In this document: positions 17,331 through 25,775 of the stretch, piece by piece
How positions within the stretch are numbered: position 1 is the first letter of the stretch
Layout: each line of letters begins with the position of its first letter
Program-made: the position numbers and the translations under genes
Notes under the pieces: generated by a model
Seen by the model: the letters and a program-made list of their open reading frames with translations, nothing else
Database searches by the model: none
What the model was told of the DNA's origin: nothing
Assembly: GCF_029626155.1 (NCBI RefSeq)
Contig: NZ_JARUBL010000001.1
Location: 1,302,001 to 1,366,000 of the forward strand
From: Solwaraspora sp. WMMD1047
Lineage (GTDB): Bacteria > Actinomycetota > Actinomycetes > Mycobacteriales > Micromonosporaceae
DNA: 64,000 nucleotides
Direction of reading: 5' to 3'

Positions 17331-18076
17331 GGGGGCGCTCCGGTTCCGTCGGCCGCCAGGATCTCGGCGTAGTGCAGCGCGCGCACCGGCCGCCCGGTCC
17401 GGTCGCCCGAGCGGGCGAGCCCGCCGCCGAGGTGGGCCAGGCAGGAGTTGTCCGCGGCGGCCAGGTAGTCGGCTCCGGTGGTCCGCACCGCCGCGCACTT
17501 GTCGGTGAGCATCGCGGTCGACACGTGCGCGTTCTTGACCGCGAACGTGCCGCCGAAGCCGCAGCACTCGTCGGCCCCGGGCAGCTCGACCAGCTCCAAC
17601 CCCCGTACCGCGCGCAGCAGCCGCTGCGGCCGGTCGGCCAGGCGCAGCATCCGCAGCCCGTGACAGGTGGGGTGGTAGGTGACCCGGTGCGGGAAGCTGG
17701 CCCCGACATCGGTGACGCCGAGCACGTCGACGAGCAGCTCGGAGAGCTCGTGGGTGCGTGGAGCCACGGCGGCGACCGCGGCCGCCAGCGCTGCGTCGGT
17801 GCCGGCCAGCCTCGGGTACGACTCACGCACCATCGCCACGCAGGACCCGGACGGTGCCACCACCGCGTCGTAGCCGGCGAAGGTCTCGACGAATCGGCGG
17901 ACCAGCGGCATCGCCTCCCGGCGGTAGCCGCTGTTGGCGTGCAGTTGGCCGCAGCAGCTCTGCTCGACGGGGAAGTCGACGGTGTGCCCGAGCCGTTCCA
18001 GGATGCGCACCACCGCCTGGCCGGTCGCCGGGAAGACCAGGTCATTGACGCAGGTGATGAAGAGGGCGATCCGCAT
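17327..18076 (-). CDS. lutA: Lactate utilization protein A, two CCG domains
   Basis: LutABC subunit with two cysteine-rich CCG domains that bind a non-cubane iron-sulfur cluster, as in heterodisulfide reductase B. The 249 residues have EQSCCGQLHANSGYR at about 38-52 and GADECCGFGGTFAVKN near 170. ATG 18076 lies four bases after the regulator stop; a GTG at 18088 would overlap it. It is followed by lutB with ATGA overlap, so GntR-lutA-lutB-lutC form one operon. Confidence 0.93.
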   Translation of the reverse strand: MRIALFITCVNDLVFPATGQAVVRILERLGHTVDFPVEQSCCGQLHANSGYRREAMPLVRRFVETFAGYDAVVAPSGSCVAMVRESYPRLAGTDAALAAAVAAVAPRTHELSELLVDVLGVTDVGASFPHRVTYHPTCHGLRMLRLADRPQRLLRAVRGLELVELPGADECCGFGGTFAVKNAHVSTAMLTDKCAAVRTTGADYLAAADNSCLAHLGGGLARSGDRTGRPVRALHYAEILAADGTGAPP

Positions 18077-18080
18077 GCCG

Positions 18081-18797
18081 TCACCCACCGGCCCGGCCGG
18101 CGGCGGTCTGGTCGAAGAACGGCAGGTGCCGGTCGCGGGCGGCGAGCAGGTGGGCGCGCATCGCGGCCGCCGCGGCCGCCGGCTCGCCGGCGGCGATCGC
18201 GTCCACGATGAGCAGGTGTTCCCGGCCGCTGGTGCCGTAATGGGCGGTGGGGAAGTGCAGTCGGAACAGGTGCAGGTGGGCGCGGAGCCGGACCACCGCC
18301 TCGTGCAGCATGCGGTTGCCGGACTGCTCGGCGATCAGGTGGTGGAACCGGGCGTCCCGCGTGGTGAAGTCGGCGATCGCGGCGAACCCGGTGGGTCCGG
18401 TCGACGGGGTGGGTGCGGGGCCGGGCAGGACGGCCTCCCGGCGCAATCGGGACGGCTCGTCGGCGAGCCCTCCGCCGGCGGCGCGTTCGGCGACCAGCCG
18501 GGCGGCGGCGGTCTCCAGGATCAACCGCATCTCGACCAGTTCCTCGAATTCGGCGCGGGTGAGCAGGGGAGCCGCGGTGTAGCCGGCGAGGGGCCGCTTG
18601 CGTACCAGTCCGTCGGCCTCCAGCCGGGCCAGGGCCTCCCGTACCGGGGTGGGTGACACCTCCAGCCGCCGGGCCAGGGCGTCGATGTTCACCCGCTCGC
18701 CGGGGGCGACGGCGTGGTCCATCAGCAGGGCGCGCAGCGCTTCGTACACGTCGTCGGCGAGGGTGACCCGGCGCGCCGGTCGCAGCGTAACCCGCAT
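18081..18797 (-). CDS. GntR/FadR-family regulator of the lut operon
   Basis: Winged-helix transcription factor of 238 residues. The N-terminal DNA-binding region is VTLADDVYEALRALLMDHAV, then LARRLEVSPTPVREALARLEADGLV. The C-terminal all-helical FCD ligand-binding domain carries metal/ligand residues, including the histidines in ARFHHLIAEQ and REHLLI. ATG 18797 is chosen because the FadR-type N terminus begins there; a perfect palindrome sits directly upstream. Position as first gene of the lut operon suggests it senses lactate or a related acid and controls lutABC and itself (inference). Confidence 0.9.
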   Translation of the reverse strand: MRVTLRPARRVTLADDVYEALRALLMDHAVAPGERVNIDALARRLEVSPTPVREALARLEADGLVRKRPLAGYTAAPLLTRAEFEELVEMRLILETAAARLVAERAAGGGLADEPSRLRREAVLPGPAPTPSTGPTGFAAIADFTTRDARFHHLIAEQSGNRMLHEAVVRLRAHLHLFRLHFPTAHYGTSGREHLLIVDAIAAGEPAAAAAAMRAHLLAARDRHLPFFDQTAAGRAGG

Positions 18798-18806
18798 GAT
18801 CGAAGA

Positions 18807-18816
18807 TCCTATAGGA
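18807..18816. promoter_or_regulatory. Palindrome TCCTATAGGA, candidate GntR operator
   Basis: A perfect 10-bp palindrome nine bases upstream of the regulator start and about 100 bases before the divergent lactonase start. Size and position fit an autoregulatory site of a FadR-type GntR protein. It could also shut off the lactonase promoter. Confidence 0.6.
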
Positions 18817-18919
18817 ACCGCCGTTCCGGGCGGAACCGCCGCCGGCCGGCCCGGCGGGCCGAACTCTGGTTGGATCGAGGCGACGGGGTGGACCACGGCG
18901 ACGACATGGAGGTGCTCGG

Positions 18920-19969
18920 GTGACCGACGACGGGGACATCGTCTATTTCGGCTGCTACACCCAGGCCGGCGGTGGCCGGGGTGCCGGCATCGCGGCCGCC
19001 CGGCGTGATCCGGCCAGCGGCGCGCTGACCCCGCTGGGCACCGTGGCGGACACCCCGTCGCCGTCGTTTCTCGCCCGCCATCCCGAGCTGCCGGTGCTGT
19101 ACGCCGTCAACGAGGTGACCGAAGGCACGGTCGGTGCCTGGGCGGTCGGCCCGGACGGGAAGCTCAGCCCGCTCGGCGAGCGGTCGACCGGTGGCGACAG
19201 CCCGTGTCACGTCGCGGTCACGCCGGACGGCGGCCACCTGCTGGTGACCAACTACGGCAGCGGCAGTGTGGCGGTGTTCCCGCTCGACCTCGCCGGGGTG
19301 CCGGGCGACCGGTCCGACCTGGTGACCCACGACGGGCACGGCGTGGACCCGGACCGGCAGGCCGGGCCGCACGCCCACCAGGTCTCGCCGGATCCGGCGC
19401 AGGGTCCGGTGCTGGCGGTCGACCTGGGCACGGACCGCGTCTACCGGTATGACCTGGACCCGGTGGCGGGCCGGTTGCGGCCATCCGGTCAGCCGGTCCG
19501 GACGCCGGCCGGCACCGGTCCCCGGCACCTGGCCCGACACCCGGACGGACAGCGCTGGTATCTGGTCGGTGAGCTCTCCGCCACCGTGCTGGTCTACCAC
19601 CTCGACGGGGCCGGCGGAGCACGCGAGCTGGGTCGGGTGCCGGCCAGCTCCCGGTCCGGTCACGTGCAGCCGTCCGAGGTGGCCGTCGGGCGGGACGGCC
19701 GGTTCCTCTACGTCGCGAACCGGGGTGTCGGCACGATCGCGGTCTTCGCCCTCGACGGCGAGCTGCCCCGGCAGGTGGCGGAGGTGCCGACCGGCGGCCA
19801 CTGGCCCCGACACTTCGCTATCATCGGCAACCATCTCTACGTGACGGAGGAGCGCGCCGATCTGGTCACCCGGTTCGCCATCGATCCCGAGACCGGGGTG
19901 CCGGTGCCGGCCGGGGCGCCGCTCGAACTGCCGAGCCCGACCTGCGTGCTGCCGACGGCTGACCGGTAA
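18920..19969 (+). CDS. Beta-propeller lactonase (6-phosphogluconolactonase-like, YbhE/Pgl type)
   Basis: 349 residues of the seven-bladed propeller lactonase family. The start is IVYFGCYTQAGGGRGAGI, and the typical core follows: YAVNEV, SPCHVAVTPDGGHLLVTNYGSGSVAVFPL, GPHAHQVSPDP and HVQPSEVAVGRDGRFLYVANRG. Family members hydrolyse sugar lactones such as 6-phosphogluconolactone, but many act on other lactones. Here the neighbour is the divergent lut operon, so another lactone or lactate-linked substrate is possible. GTG start with GGAGG eight bases upstream. No signal peptide, so cytoplasmic. Confidence 0.88.
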   Translation: MTDDGDIVYFGCYTQAGGGRGAGIAAARRDPASGALTPLGTVADTPSPSFLARHPELPVLYAVNEVTEGTVGAWAVGPDGKLSPLGERSTGGDSPCHVAVTPDGGHLLVTNYGSGSVAVFPLDLAGVPGDRSDLVTHDGHGVDPDRQAGPHAHQVSPDPAQGPVLAVDLGTDRVYRYDLDPVAGRLRPSGQPVRTPAGTGPRHLARHPDGQRWYLVGELSATVLVYHLDGAGGARELGRVPASSRSGHVQPSEVAVGRDGRFLYVANRGVGTIAVFALDGELPRQVAEVPTGGHWPRHFAIIGNHLYVTEERADLVTRFAIDPETGVPVPAGAPLELPSPTCVLPTADR

Positions 19970-20123
19970 GTCCGCCCTTGCCGGCGATCAACCCTCATTT
20001 CCGGATCTTGGCCGGCTTTTGGGTTCTGCGGTGATCCGGGCAGGCGGTGCGATTTTGTCGACGTTTCGGCACCGTCCAATTACCCAGTGTCAGAGAGAGT
20101 CCTAAAACCGTTGCTCCTGCGTA

Positions 20124-20139
20124 ACTTTCGACCGAAAGT
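20124..20139. promoter_or_regulatory. Inverted repeat ACTTTCG-AC-CGAAAGT
   Basis: Perfect 7-bp arms with a 2-base centre, ending 21 bases before the start of the VWA protein gene. The size fits an operator or a short leader hairpin. The binding protein is unknown. Confidence 0.45.
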
Positions 20140-20160
20140 ACCTGGCAACTGGGCTTGTGA

Positions 20161-21942
20161 ATGCGCAAGATGGTCTGCGTGTCTGGCCGCCATCGCATGC
20201 GCAGGGGTTTCCGCGGAGCGAGCGCCATCGCGAGTGCGATGGCGCTTGTACTCGTAGTAGCGGGAGCCTGGTTCGGCTATCAGCGCCTCTCTGAGCCGGC
20301 CTGCAGCGGACAGGTGCCGCTCACCGTCTCCGCCGCTCCCGAGATCGCCCCGGCCGTACAGGCCGCCGCGCAGCAGTGGGTCGCCGACGGCGCCGCGGTC
20401 GACGGGGTCTGCGTCGCCGTGCAGGTGAACGAGGCGCACTCGGTCGATGTGGCGGCGGCCGTCGCCGGCCAGCACGGGGTCACGTTGACCGGCGTGGGGC
20501 AGGCCAGCGGCACCGCGGTGCTGCCCAACGTCTGGCTGCCGGACTCCTCCACCTGGCTGCTGCGGCTCAGCAAGCAGGCCTCCGGATTCGCCCCGGCGAA
20601 CGGCGCCTCGGTGGCCCGCAGCCCGGTGGTGGTCGCGATGCCGGAGCCGGTGGCCGCGACCGTCGGTTGGCCCAACAAGCAACTGACCTGGACCGACCTG
20701 CTCCAGCAGATCACCAAGGGCACCAAGCTGCGGACCGGGATCGTCGAGCCGACCCGGGACGCGGCGGGCCTGTCCGGCCTGCTCTCGCTGGGCGCGGCCG
20801 CCGGTGCGGCCGGCGCGGAGGCCCAGCAGGCGACCACCGCCGCCCTGCGGGCGCTGGCCACCGGCCGGTCCGCGCTGCGGGAGGATCTGATGGCTCGGTT
20901 CCCCCGCTCGGCGGACCCTGGTTCGATCGCCTCCAGCCTCAGCGCCGCGTCGCTGTCCGAGGTCGACGTCATCAAGTACAACGAGCAGCGGCCGCCGATC
21001 TCCCTCGCCGCGCTCTACCTCGAACCCGCGCCGATGTCGCTGGACTACCCGTACGCGGTGATGCCCGGCACCGAACCGGCCAAGGTGTCGGCCGCGGAGG
21101 GCCTGTTCAAGGTGCTCGGCACCCCGGGCTTCCGCAACCGGCTGGCCACCTCCGGACTGCGTGCCCCCGACGGCACCTGGGGCGAGGGCTTCACCGCACC
21201 GCAGGGGGCGCCGAGTCCGGCCGGCACCGCCCCGGCCTCGGCCGCCCCCAACCCGGGTGGCACCGCCGCCAGCGGGCTGGACCCGGCCGCCGTCGAGCGG
21301 GCCCTGTCGAGCTGGTCGGTGGCGACCCAGTCCGGCCGGATGCTCGCCGTGATCGACATCTCCGGTTCCATGCTGCGGGAGGTGCCGACGGCCAAGAACG
21401 CCACCCGGGCGCAGGTGACGCTGGAGGCGGCCCGGCGCGGCCTCGGTCTCTTCGACGACTCCTGGGCGATCGGCCTCTGGGTCTTCTCCACCGAGCTGGT
21501 CGGCAACCGGGACTGGCGCGAGGTCGTGCCGATCGGTCCGCTGAGCAGCCAGCGCGGCGCGCTGGAGGGGGCCCTGCCGACCATCTCCCCGAAGCCCAAC
21601 GGCAACACCGGCCTGTACGACACCGCGCTCGCCGCCTACCTGGCGGTGCAGAAGGACTGGGAACCCGGCCGGGTCAACTCGGTGGTGCTCTTCACCGACG
21701 GTCAGAACGAGGACAACGAGGGCCTCGACCAGGACCAGCTCCTCGCCGAGCTGAAGAAGGCCGCCGATCCGGAGCGGCCGGTCCAGGTGGTGATCGTCGG
21801 CATCGGCGACGGGGTGAGCCAGGCCGAGCTGGAGGCCATCACCAAGGTCACCGGCGGTGGGGTGTTCGTCACCGAGGACCCGGCCAAGATCGGTGACATC
21901 TTCCTGCAGGCGATCGCCCTCCGACCCCCGGCGACCCGCTGA
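20161..21942 (+). CDS. Secreted substrate-binding-like plus von Willebrand A domain protein
   Basis: 593 residues. An N-terminal membrane segment or signal anchor (about 24-41, IASAMALVLVVAGAWFGY) is followed by a periplasmic-binding-protein-like region (about 50-355, VPLTVSAAPEIAPAVQAAAQ; PVVVAMPEPVAATVGWP). After an Ala/Pro linker comes a VWA domain (about 390-593). The MIDAS motif D399-I-S-G-S and a later TDGQNED supply metal ligands for binding a partner. Similar fusions are widespread in actinobacteria as exported proteins of unknown role. It stands alone just before the polysaccharide locus. The first ATG is used, but no good ribosome site supports it; 20170 and 20197 are alternatives. 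Confidence 0.82.
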   Translation: MRKMVCVSGRHRMRRGFRGASAIASAMALVLVVAGAWFGYQRLSEPACSGQVPLTVSAAPEIAPAVQAAAQQWVADGAAVDGVCVAVQVNEAHSVDVAAAVAGQHGVTLTGVGQASGTAVLPNVWLPDSSTWLLRLSKQASGFAPANGASVARSPVVVAMPEPVAATVGWPNKQLTWTDLLQQITKGTKLRTGIVEPTRDAAGLSGLLSLGAAAGAAGAEAQQATTAALRALATGRSALREDLMARFPRSADPGSIASSLSAASLSEVDVIKYNEQRPPISLAALYLEPAPMSLDYPYAVMPGTEPAKVSAAEGLFKVLGTPGFRNRLATSGLRAPDGTWGEGFTAPQGAPSPAGTAPASAAPNPGGTAASGLDPAAVERALSSWSVATQSGRMLAVIDISGSMLREVPTAKNATRAQVTLEAARRGLGLFDDSWAIGLWVFSTELVGNRDWREVVPIGPLSSQRGALEGALPTISPKPNGNTGLYDTALAAYLAVQKDWEPGRVNSVVLFTDGQNEDNEGLDQDQLLAELKKAADPERPVQVVIVGIGDGVSQAELEAITKVTGGGVFVTEDPAKIGDIFLQAIALRPPATR

Positions 21943-21951
21943 CGGGACACA

Positions 21952-22008
21952 GACCGCCGGGCGTGCGACCGGTTGACGAGTAGTTTGGACCGCCGGGCGC
22001 GCGACCGG
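21952..22008 (+). repeat. Direct repeat of a 21-bp sequence
   Basis: gaccgccgggcgtgcgaccg and its near copy (one difference) lie at 21952-21972 and 21988-22008, just after the VWA gene. The purpose is unknown. A small palindrome, GACAG-TAAT-CTGTC, follows at 22076-22089 upstream of the sugar transferase gene. Confidence 0.5.
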
Positions 22009-22206
22009 CGCGGGATGCGGGCGTCCCGGTCCGAGAGCTGAGGATACGTGTCGCATGCCGTTCTCAACGGTAAGTGACAGTAATCTGTCGGAGTCTCTGC
22101 GTGCTGGCGCCAGTAGGTGAAGATGCTGACGTGTCCCGGCGTTGCCGCGCTCTTCCGGGAGCGCTGGCGGCTGACCGGGTTTGCCCCCTGAGGTGAGGGA
22201 GGGCCG

Positions 22207-23691
22207 GTGACCTCGGCGACGCTTCTGAGCCCTGCGACGATACCCCCGGAGTCCACTCCGGCGGGGTCCCGGAGCGCGTCCCGGGCGCTGCAGCGCACCT
22301 ATGTGCGTGGCCTGCTCGCCCTGGACACGGTCGTGCTGGGACTCGCGGTGGTCTGTGGCTACCTGCTGCGGTTCGGCGCCGACGAACCGCGCGGTTCGGG
22401 CGTGCTCTACCTGTTCGTGGCCCCCGGCCTGGTCCTGGCCTGGCTGTCCTCCCTCAAGGTGCTGCGCTGCTACGACGACCGGGTGCTCGGGTACGGTGCC
22501 GACGAGTACCGGCGGGTGGTCTCCGCCAGCCTCCGGCTCGCCGGTGCGATCGCCATCACCGGTTACGTGGCCAACCTGGACGTCTCCCGGGGCTTCCTCG
22601 CCATCTCCTTCGCGGTCGGCACCCTCGGCCTGGTGACCGCCCGGTTCGGCGCCCGCAAGCTGCTGCACCGCGCCCGGTCCCGGGGCGGTGGCTGGTCCCG
22701 CCGGGTGCTGGTGGTGGGCGACATCGCACACATCCTGGAACTGGTGCACACCCTGCGCCGCGAACCGTACGCCGGCTACCAGGTGGTCGGCGCCTGCATC
22801 CCGGACGCGCTGCTCGCGCCGGTGCCGCAGCGCCTCGGCGACGTGCCGGTGGTCGGCTCGTTCCGGGCGATCCCGGACGCCGCGGCGGCGATCGGGGCGG
22901 ACACGGTCGCGGTCACCGCCTCCGGCGAGCTCACCGCCACCCGGCTGCGCCGGCTCGGCTGGCAGTTGGAGGGCACCGACATCGATCTGGTGCTGGCTCC
23001 GGCGTTGACCGACGTGGCCGGGCCGCGGATCCACACCCAGCCGGTCGCCGGCCTGCCACTGATCCACGTCGAGGCGCCGGAGTTCCGGGGGGCCCGCAAG
23101 CTGATCAAGGGCTTCGTCGACCGTGCGCTGTCGCTGGCCGCCCTCACCATCGCCTCGCCGGTGCTGCTCCTGATCGCCCTGGTCATCAAGTTGGACAGCA
23201 AGGGGCCGGTGATTTTCCGGCAGATCCGGGTCGGACAGGGCGGCCGGGAGTTCGGCGTCTACAAGTTCCGCACCATGGTGGTGAACGCCGACGCCCTGCT
23301 GGCCGAGTTGGCGGCGCGCAACGAGACCGACGGGCTGATGTTCAAGATGCGCGACGACCCGCGGATCACCCGGGTCGGCCGGTTCCTGCGCCGGTGGTCG
23401 GTGGACGAACTGCCGCAGCTGGCCAACGTGCTGTTCGGGCACATGAGCCTGGTCGGGCCGCGCCCGCCGCTGCCGTCCGAGGTGGCCCGCTACGACGGTG
23501 ACGTGGCGCGCCGGCTGCTGGTCAAGCCCGGCATGACCGGCCTCTGGCAGGTCAGCGGCCGGTCGGACCTGAGCTGGGAGGACGGCATCCGGCTGGACCT
23601 CTACTACGTGGAGAACTGGTCGCTCGCCGCCGACCTCACGATCCTCTGGAAGACGGTCGGCGCCGTGCTCGGCAGCCGCGGCGCCTACTGA
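22207..23691 (+). CDS. Exopolysaccharide initiating sugar-phosphate transferase
   Basis: Transfers a sugar-1-phosphate from an NDP-sugar to undecaprenyl phosphate at the membrane, the first step of repeat-unit assembly (WbaP/WcaJ/CpsE family). The 494 residues have four or five N-terminal membrane helices, a CoA-binding-like Rossmann region (about 165-280) and a C-terminal catalytic domain after the re-entrant helix ALSLAALTIASPVLLLIALV. Signature motifs are KFRTM, DDPRITRVGRFLRRWSVDEL, PQLANVLFG and MSLVGPRPPLPSE. The GTG start has GGGAGGG upstream. First gene of the polysaccharide locus. Confidence 0.95.
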   Translation: MTSATLLSPATIPPESTPAGSRSASRALQRTYVRGLLALDTVVLGLAVVCGYLLRFGADEPRGSGVLYLFVAPGLVLAWLSSLKVLRCYDDRVLGYGADEYRRVVSASLRLAGAIAITGYVANLDVSRGFLAISFAVGTLGLVTARFGARKLLHRARSRGGGWSRRVLVVGDIAHILELVHTLRREPYAGYQVVGACIPDALLAPVPQRLGDVPVVGSFRAIPDAAAAIGADTVAVTASGELTATRLRRLGWQLEGTDIDLVLAPALTDVAGPRIHTQPVAGLPLIHVEAPEFRGARKLIKGFVDRALSLAALTIASPVLLLIALVIKLDSKGPVIFRQIRVGQGGREFGVYKFRTMVVNADALLAELAARNETDGLMFKMRDDPRITRVGRFLRRWSVDELPQLANVLFGHMSLVGPRPPLPSEVARYDGDVARRLLVKPGMTGLWQVSGRSDLSWEDGIRLDLYYVENWSLAADLTILWKTVGAVLGSRGAY

Positions 23692-23731
23692 CCGGCCGGG
23701 CGGTATCCGACGGATCAGCGCGGCACGATCG

Positions 23732-24724
23732 TCAGGCGATGCCGGCGGCCGGCGCGGGTTCGGTGTGGGCGGTCAGGGGCGGGCGGGGTTCGTCCACGGC
23801 CGGCCAGCCGCCGGACCAGACCCCGCGCTGTGCCCAGACCACGTTCCAGTCCACGCCGCGCGCCCGGCCGCGCCCCAGCACGCGCTGCCCCAGCGCCCGC
23901 AGCCCCACCCCGGCGGCGAGCAGGCCCAGTCCGAGCCGGGCCCGCGGCGCCGACCAGTGCCGACGCAGGTAGGTCGCCTTACCCCGGAGGATCTTCACCC
24001 GCTGCCCCTCGGAGCTGGACGAGGCCCCACCGACGTGCATCACCGCCGTACCGGGGTTGAGCAGCGGTCGGGCCCCGGCGGCGCCGGCCCGGGCGCAGAT
24101 GTCGATGTCGTCGCTGTAGAGGAAGTACTGCGGGTCGAATCCGCCGAGCCGGTTGAAGAGCTCGCGGGTCACGAACATCAGGCAGCCGGAGACGGCGGGC
24201 ACCTCGCGTACGCTGCGCCGGTCGTAGTCGGGCAGCCCTTCCGGGTTGGCCCACCGCCGCCCGGGGAAGGCGGTGGAGAGTCCGCTGGCGAAGGTGAACT
24301 GGCTCCACAGCGTCGGTAGACCCCAGCAGGAGTAGGTGTCGTCCGTACCGTCGGGGTTCAGGGTGCGACCGGTGTAGAGGCCGTGTCCCGGGTGCTGCCC
24401 GGCGAAGATGACCAGCTCGGTCACCGGGTGCCCGACCGGCGTGGTGTCCGGGTTGAGCAGCAGCAGGTACTCGCCGGTGCTGGCGACCGCGCCCCGGTTC
24501 ACCGCCCGGCCCCACCCCACGTTCTCGGCCAGCCGGATCAGTCGGACCTCCGGGAAGGCGGCGGCGATGGCCCCGGCCGAATCGTCGGCCGACGCGTTGT
24601 CGACGACGGTCACGTCGAAGGTCACGTCCGGCGTCCGGCTGGCCAGTAGTGACCGCAGGCAGTTCAGGGTCAGTTCGCGGGTGTTGTACGAGACGATCAC
24701 CACCGAGGCGTCCGGCCGGTTCAT
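23732..24724 (-). CDS. Glycosyltransferase family 2 (rhamnosyltransferase-like)
   Basis: 330 residues from the ATG at 24724, which overlaps the stop of the upstream gene (ATGA). The GT-A fold begins ASVVIVSYNTRELTLNCLRS, with VVDNASADDSAG, then LLLLNPDT as the DxD-equivalent. FLYSDDIDICARAGAAGA and the acceptor-site HVGG follow. The pattern is that of WbbL-like rhamnosyl and galactofuranosyl transferases, but donor and linkage cannot be read. Co-transcribed with the WecG/TagA enzyme. Confidence 0.9.
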   Translation of the reverse strand: MNRPDASVVIVSYNTRELTLNCLRSLLASRTPDVTFDVTVVDNASADDSAGAIAAAFPEVRLIRLAENVGWGRAVNRGAVASTGEYLLLLNPDTTPVGHPVTELVIFAGQHPGHGLYTGRTLNPDGTDDTYSCWGLPTLWSQFTFASGLSTAFPGRRWANPEGLPDYDRRSVREVPAVSGCLMFVTRELFNRLGGFDPQYFLYSDDIDICARAGAAGARPLLNPGTAVMHVGGASSSSEGQRVKILRGKATYLRRHWSAPRARLGLGLLAAGVGLRALGQRVLGRGRARGVDWNVVWAQRGVWSGGWPAVDEPRPPLTAHTEPAPAAGIA

Positions 24725-25686
24725 CGCGACTCTCCCGGCCGGGCCTCGGACCGGTCGTCGGCGGCCTCGGCGCCGGCCGTCGGTGCGGCCCGCCGCTGTC
24801 GGGGCAGCGGGGAGATGGGTGGTCTGGTGAGCGGGGGCGGTGGCGGGGGCGGCGCCTGGCCCCACCGGGTCTGCAGGCTCTCGGTGAGCAGCCGGACCGC
24901 GAACGGTACGTCGTGCAGCAGGTACCGGCGGGCGAGCCGGCGGGGCTCGGCGATCAGCCGGTGCGCCCATTCCAACCCGGTTCGCTGCATCCAGAGCGGG
25001 GCCCGTCGGTGCACCCCGGCCACGAAGCCGATCGCCGCGCCGCAGCCCATGAACCAGGCATTGGGCAGCAGCGGGCGGAGCCGGGCGATCAGCCGTTCCT
25101 GCTTGGGGAACCCGAGGCCGACGAAGACCAGATCCGGGCGGGCCCGGGCGACCTCGGCGCAGATCGCCGTCATCTGGTCGGGCCGGGTGTCGAAGCCGAA
25201 CGGTGGGCTCATCCGCCCGGCCACGGTGAGCCCGGGGAAGGTCCTGCGCAGTACCTCTTCGGCCTGGGCCGCCGTGCCCGGTTCACCGCCGAGCAGGTAG
25301 ATCGAGCGCTGCTGCTCGGCGAGGGCGCCGCTGAGGCTCCAGATCAGGTCGGAACCGGGCACCCGGGCCGGTAGCGGGTCACCGGCCAGCCGGCTCGCCC
25401 AGATGAGCGGCTTGCCGTCGGCGACCACGATCGTCGAGGAGGCGACGTGCTGATGCGCCTCCGCGTCCCGCCGGACTCGACGGAGAATGTCCACATTGGG
25501 GGTTATTATCTGTCCGCCGTGCCCGGCCGACAATGCGGTGACGACGTGTCGGACGACATCCTGCTCATAGACAGGATCGAATCCGACTCCACATAGTGAG
25601 ACGCGCTTTTGGTGTGGGGCAACGGTTTCCTGAGGCAGGCGCACAGCGAATGACATTACCCGGGCGGGTTTCGGCGGCAAGGCCAC
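24721..25686 (-). CDS. WecG/TagA/CpsF family glycosyltransferase
   Basis: Adds N-acetylmannosamine or its uronic acid to a lipid-linked GlcNAc, the second sugar of many envelope polymers. The 321-residue protein shows the family blocks ITPNVDILRRVRRDAEAHQ, VVADGKPLIWASRL, VPGSDL, YLLGGEPGTAAQAEEVL, LVFVGLGFPKQERLI and GCGAAIGFVAG with RAPLWMQRTGLEWAHRL. The start is uncertain: GTG at 25686 or ATG at 25656, neither with a clear ribosome site. With the WbpB/D/E-like genes further on, it suggests that the polymer contains a mannosamine-type residue (inference). Confidence 0.92.
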   Translation of the reverse strand: MALPPKPARVMSFAVRLPQETVAPHQKRVSLCGVGFDPVYEQDVVRHVVTALSAGHGGQIITPNVDILRRVRRDAEAHQHVASSTIVVADGKPLIWASRLAGDPLPARVPGSDLIWSLSGALAEQQRSIYLLGGEPGTAAQAEEVLRRTFPGLTVAGRMSPPFGFDTRPDQMTAICAEVARARPDLVFVGLGFPKQERLIARLRPLLPNAWFMGCGAAIGFVAGVHRRAPLWMQRTGLEWAHRLIAEPRRLARRYLLHDVPFAVRLLTESLQTRWGQAPPPPPPPLTRPPISPLPRQRRAAPTAGAEAADDRSEARPGESR

Positions 25687-25775
25687 GAACGGACAGCTTC
25701 GGCCGGACCGGGTGCGGTGGGGCTCCGCCCTTTTGACTGGTTGAGGTAGCCTGGATCGGCTGGCAGCATGGCCGC

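Noticed and set aside
20080-23442. A leftward 1120-codon frame across the VWA and sugar transferase genes
   Set aside because: Composition (Gln/Arg/His/Gly-rich with no domain) is typical of an antisense shadow, and the opposite strand encodes two well-supported proteins.
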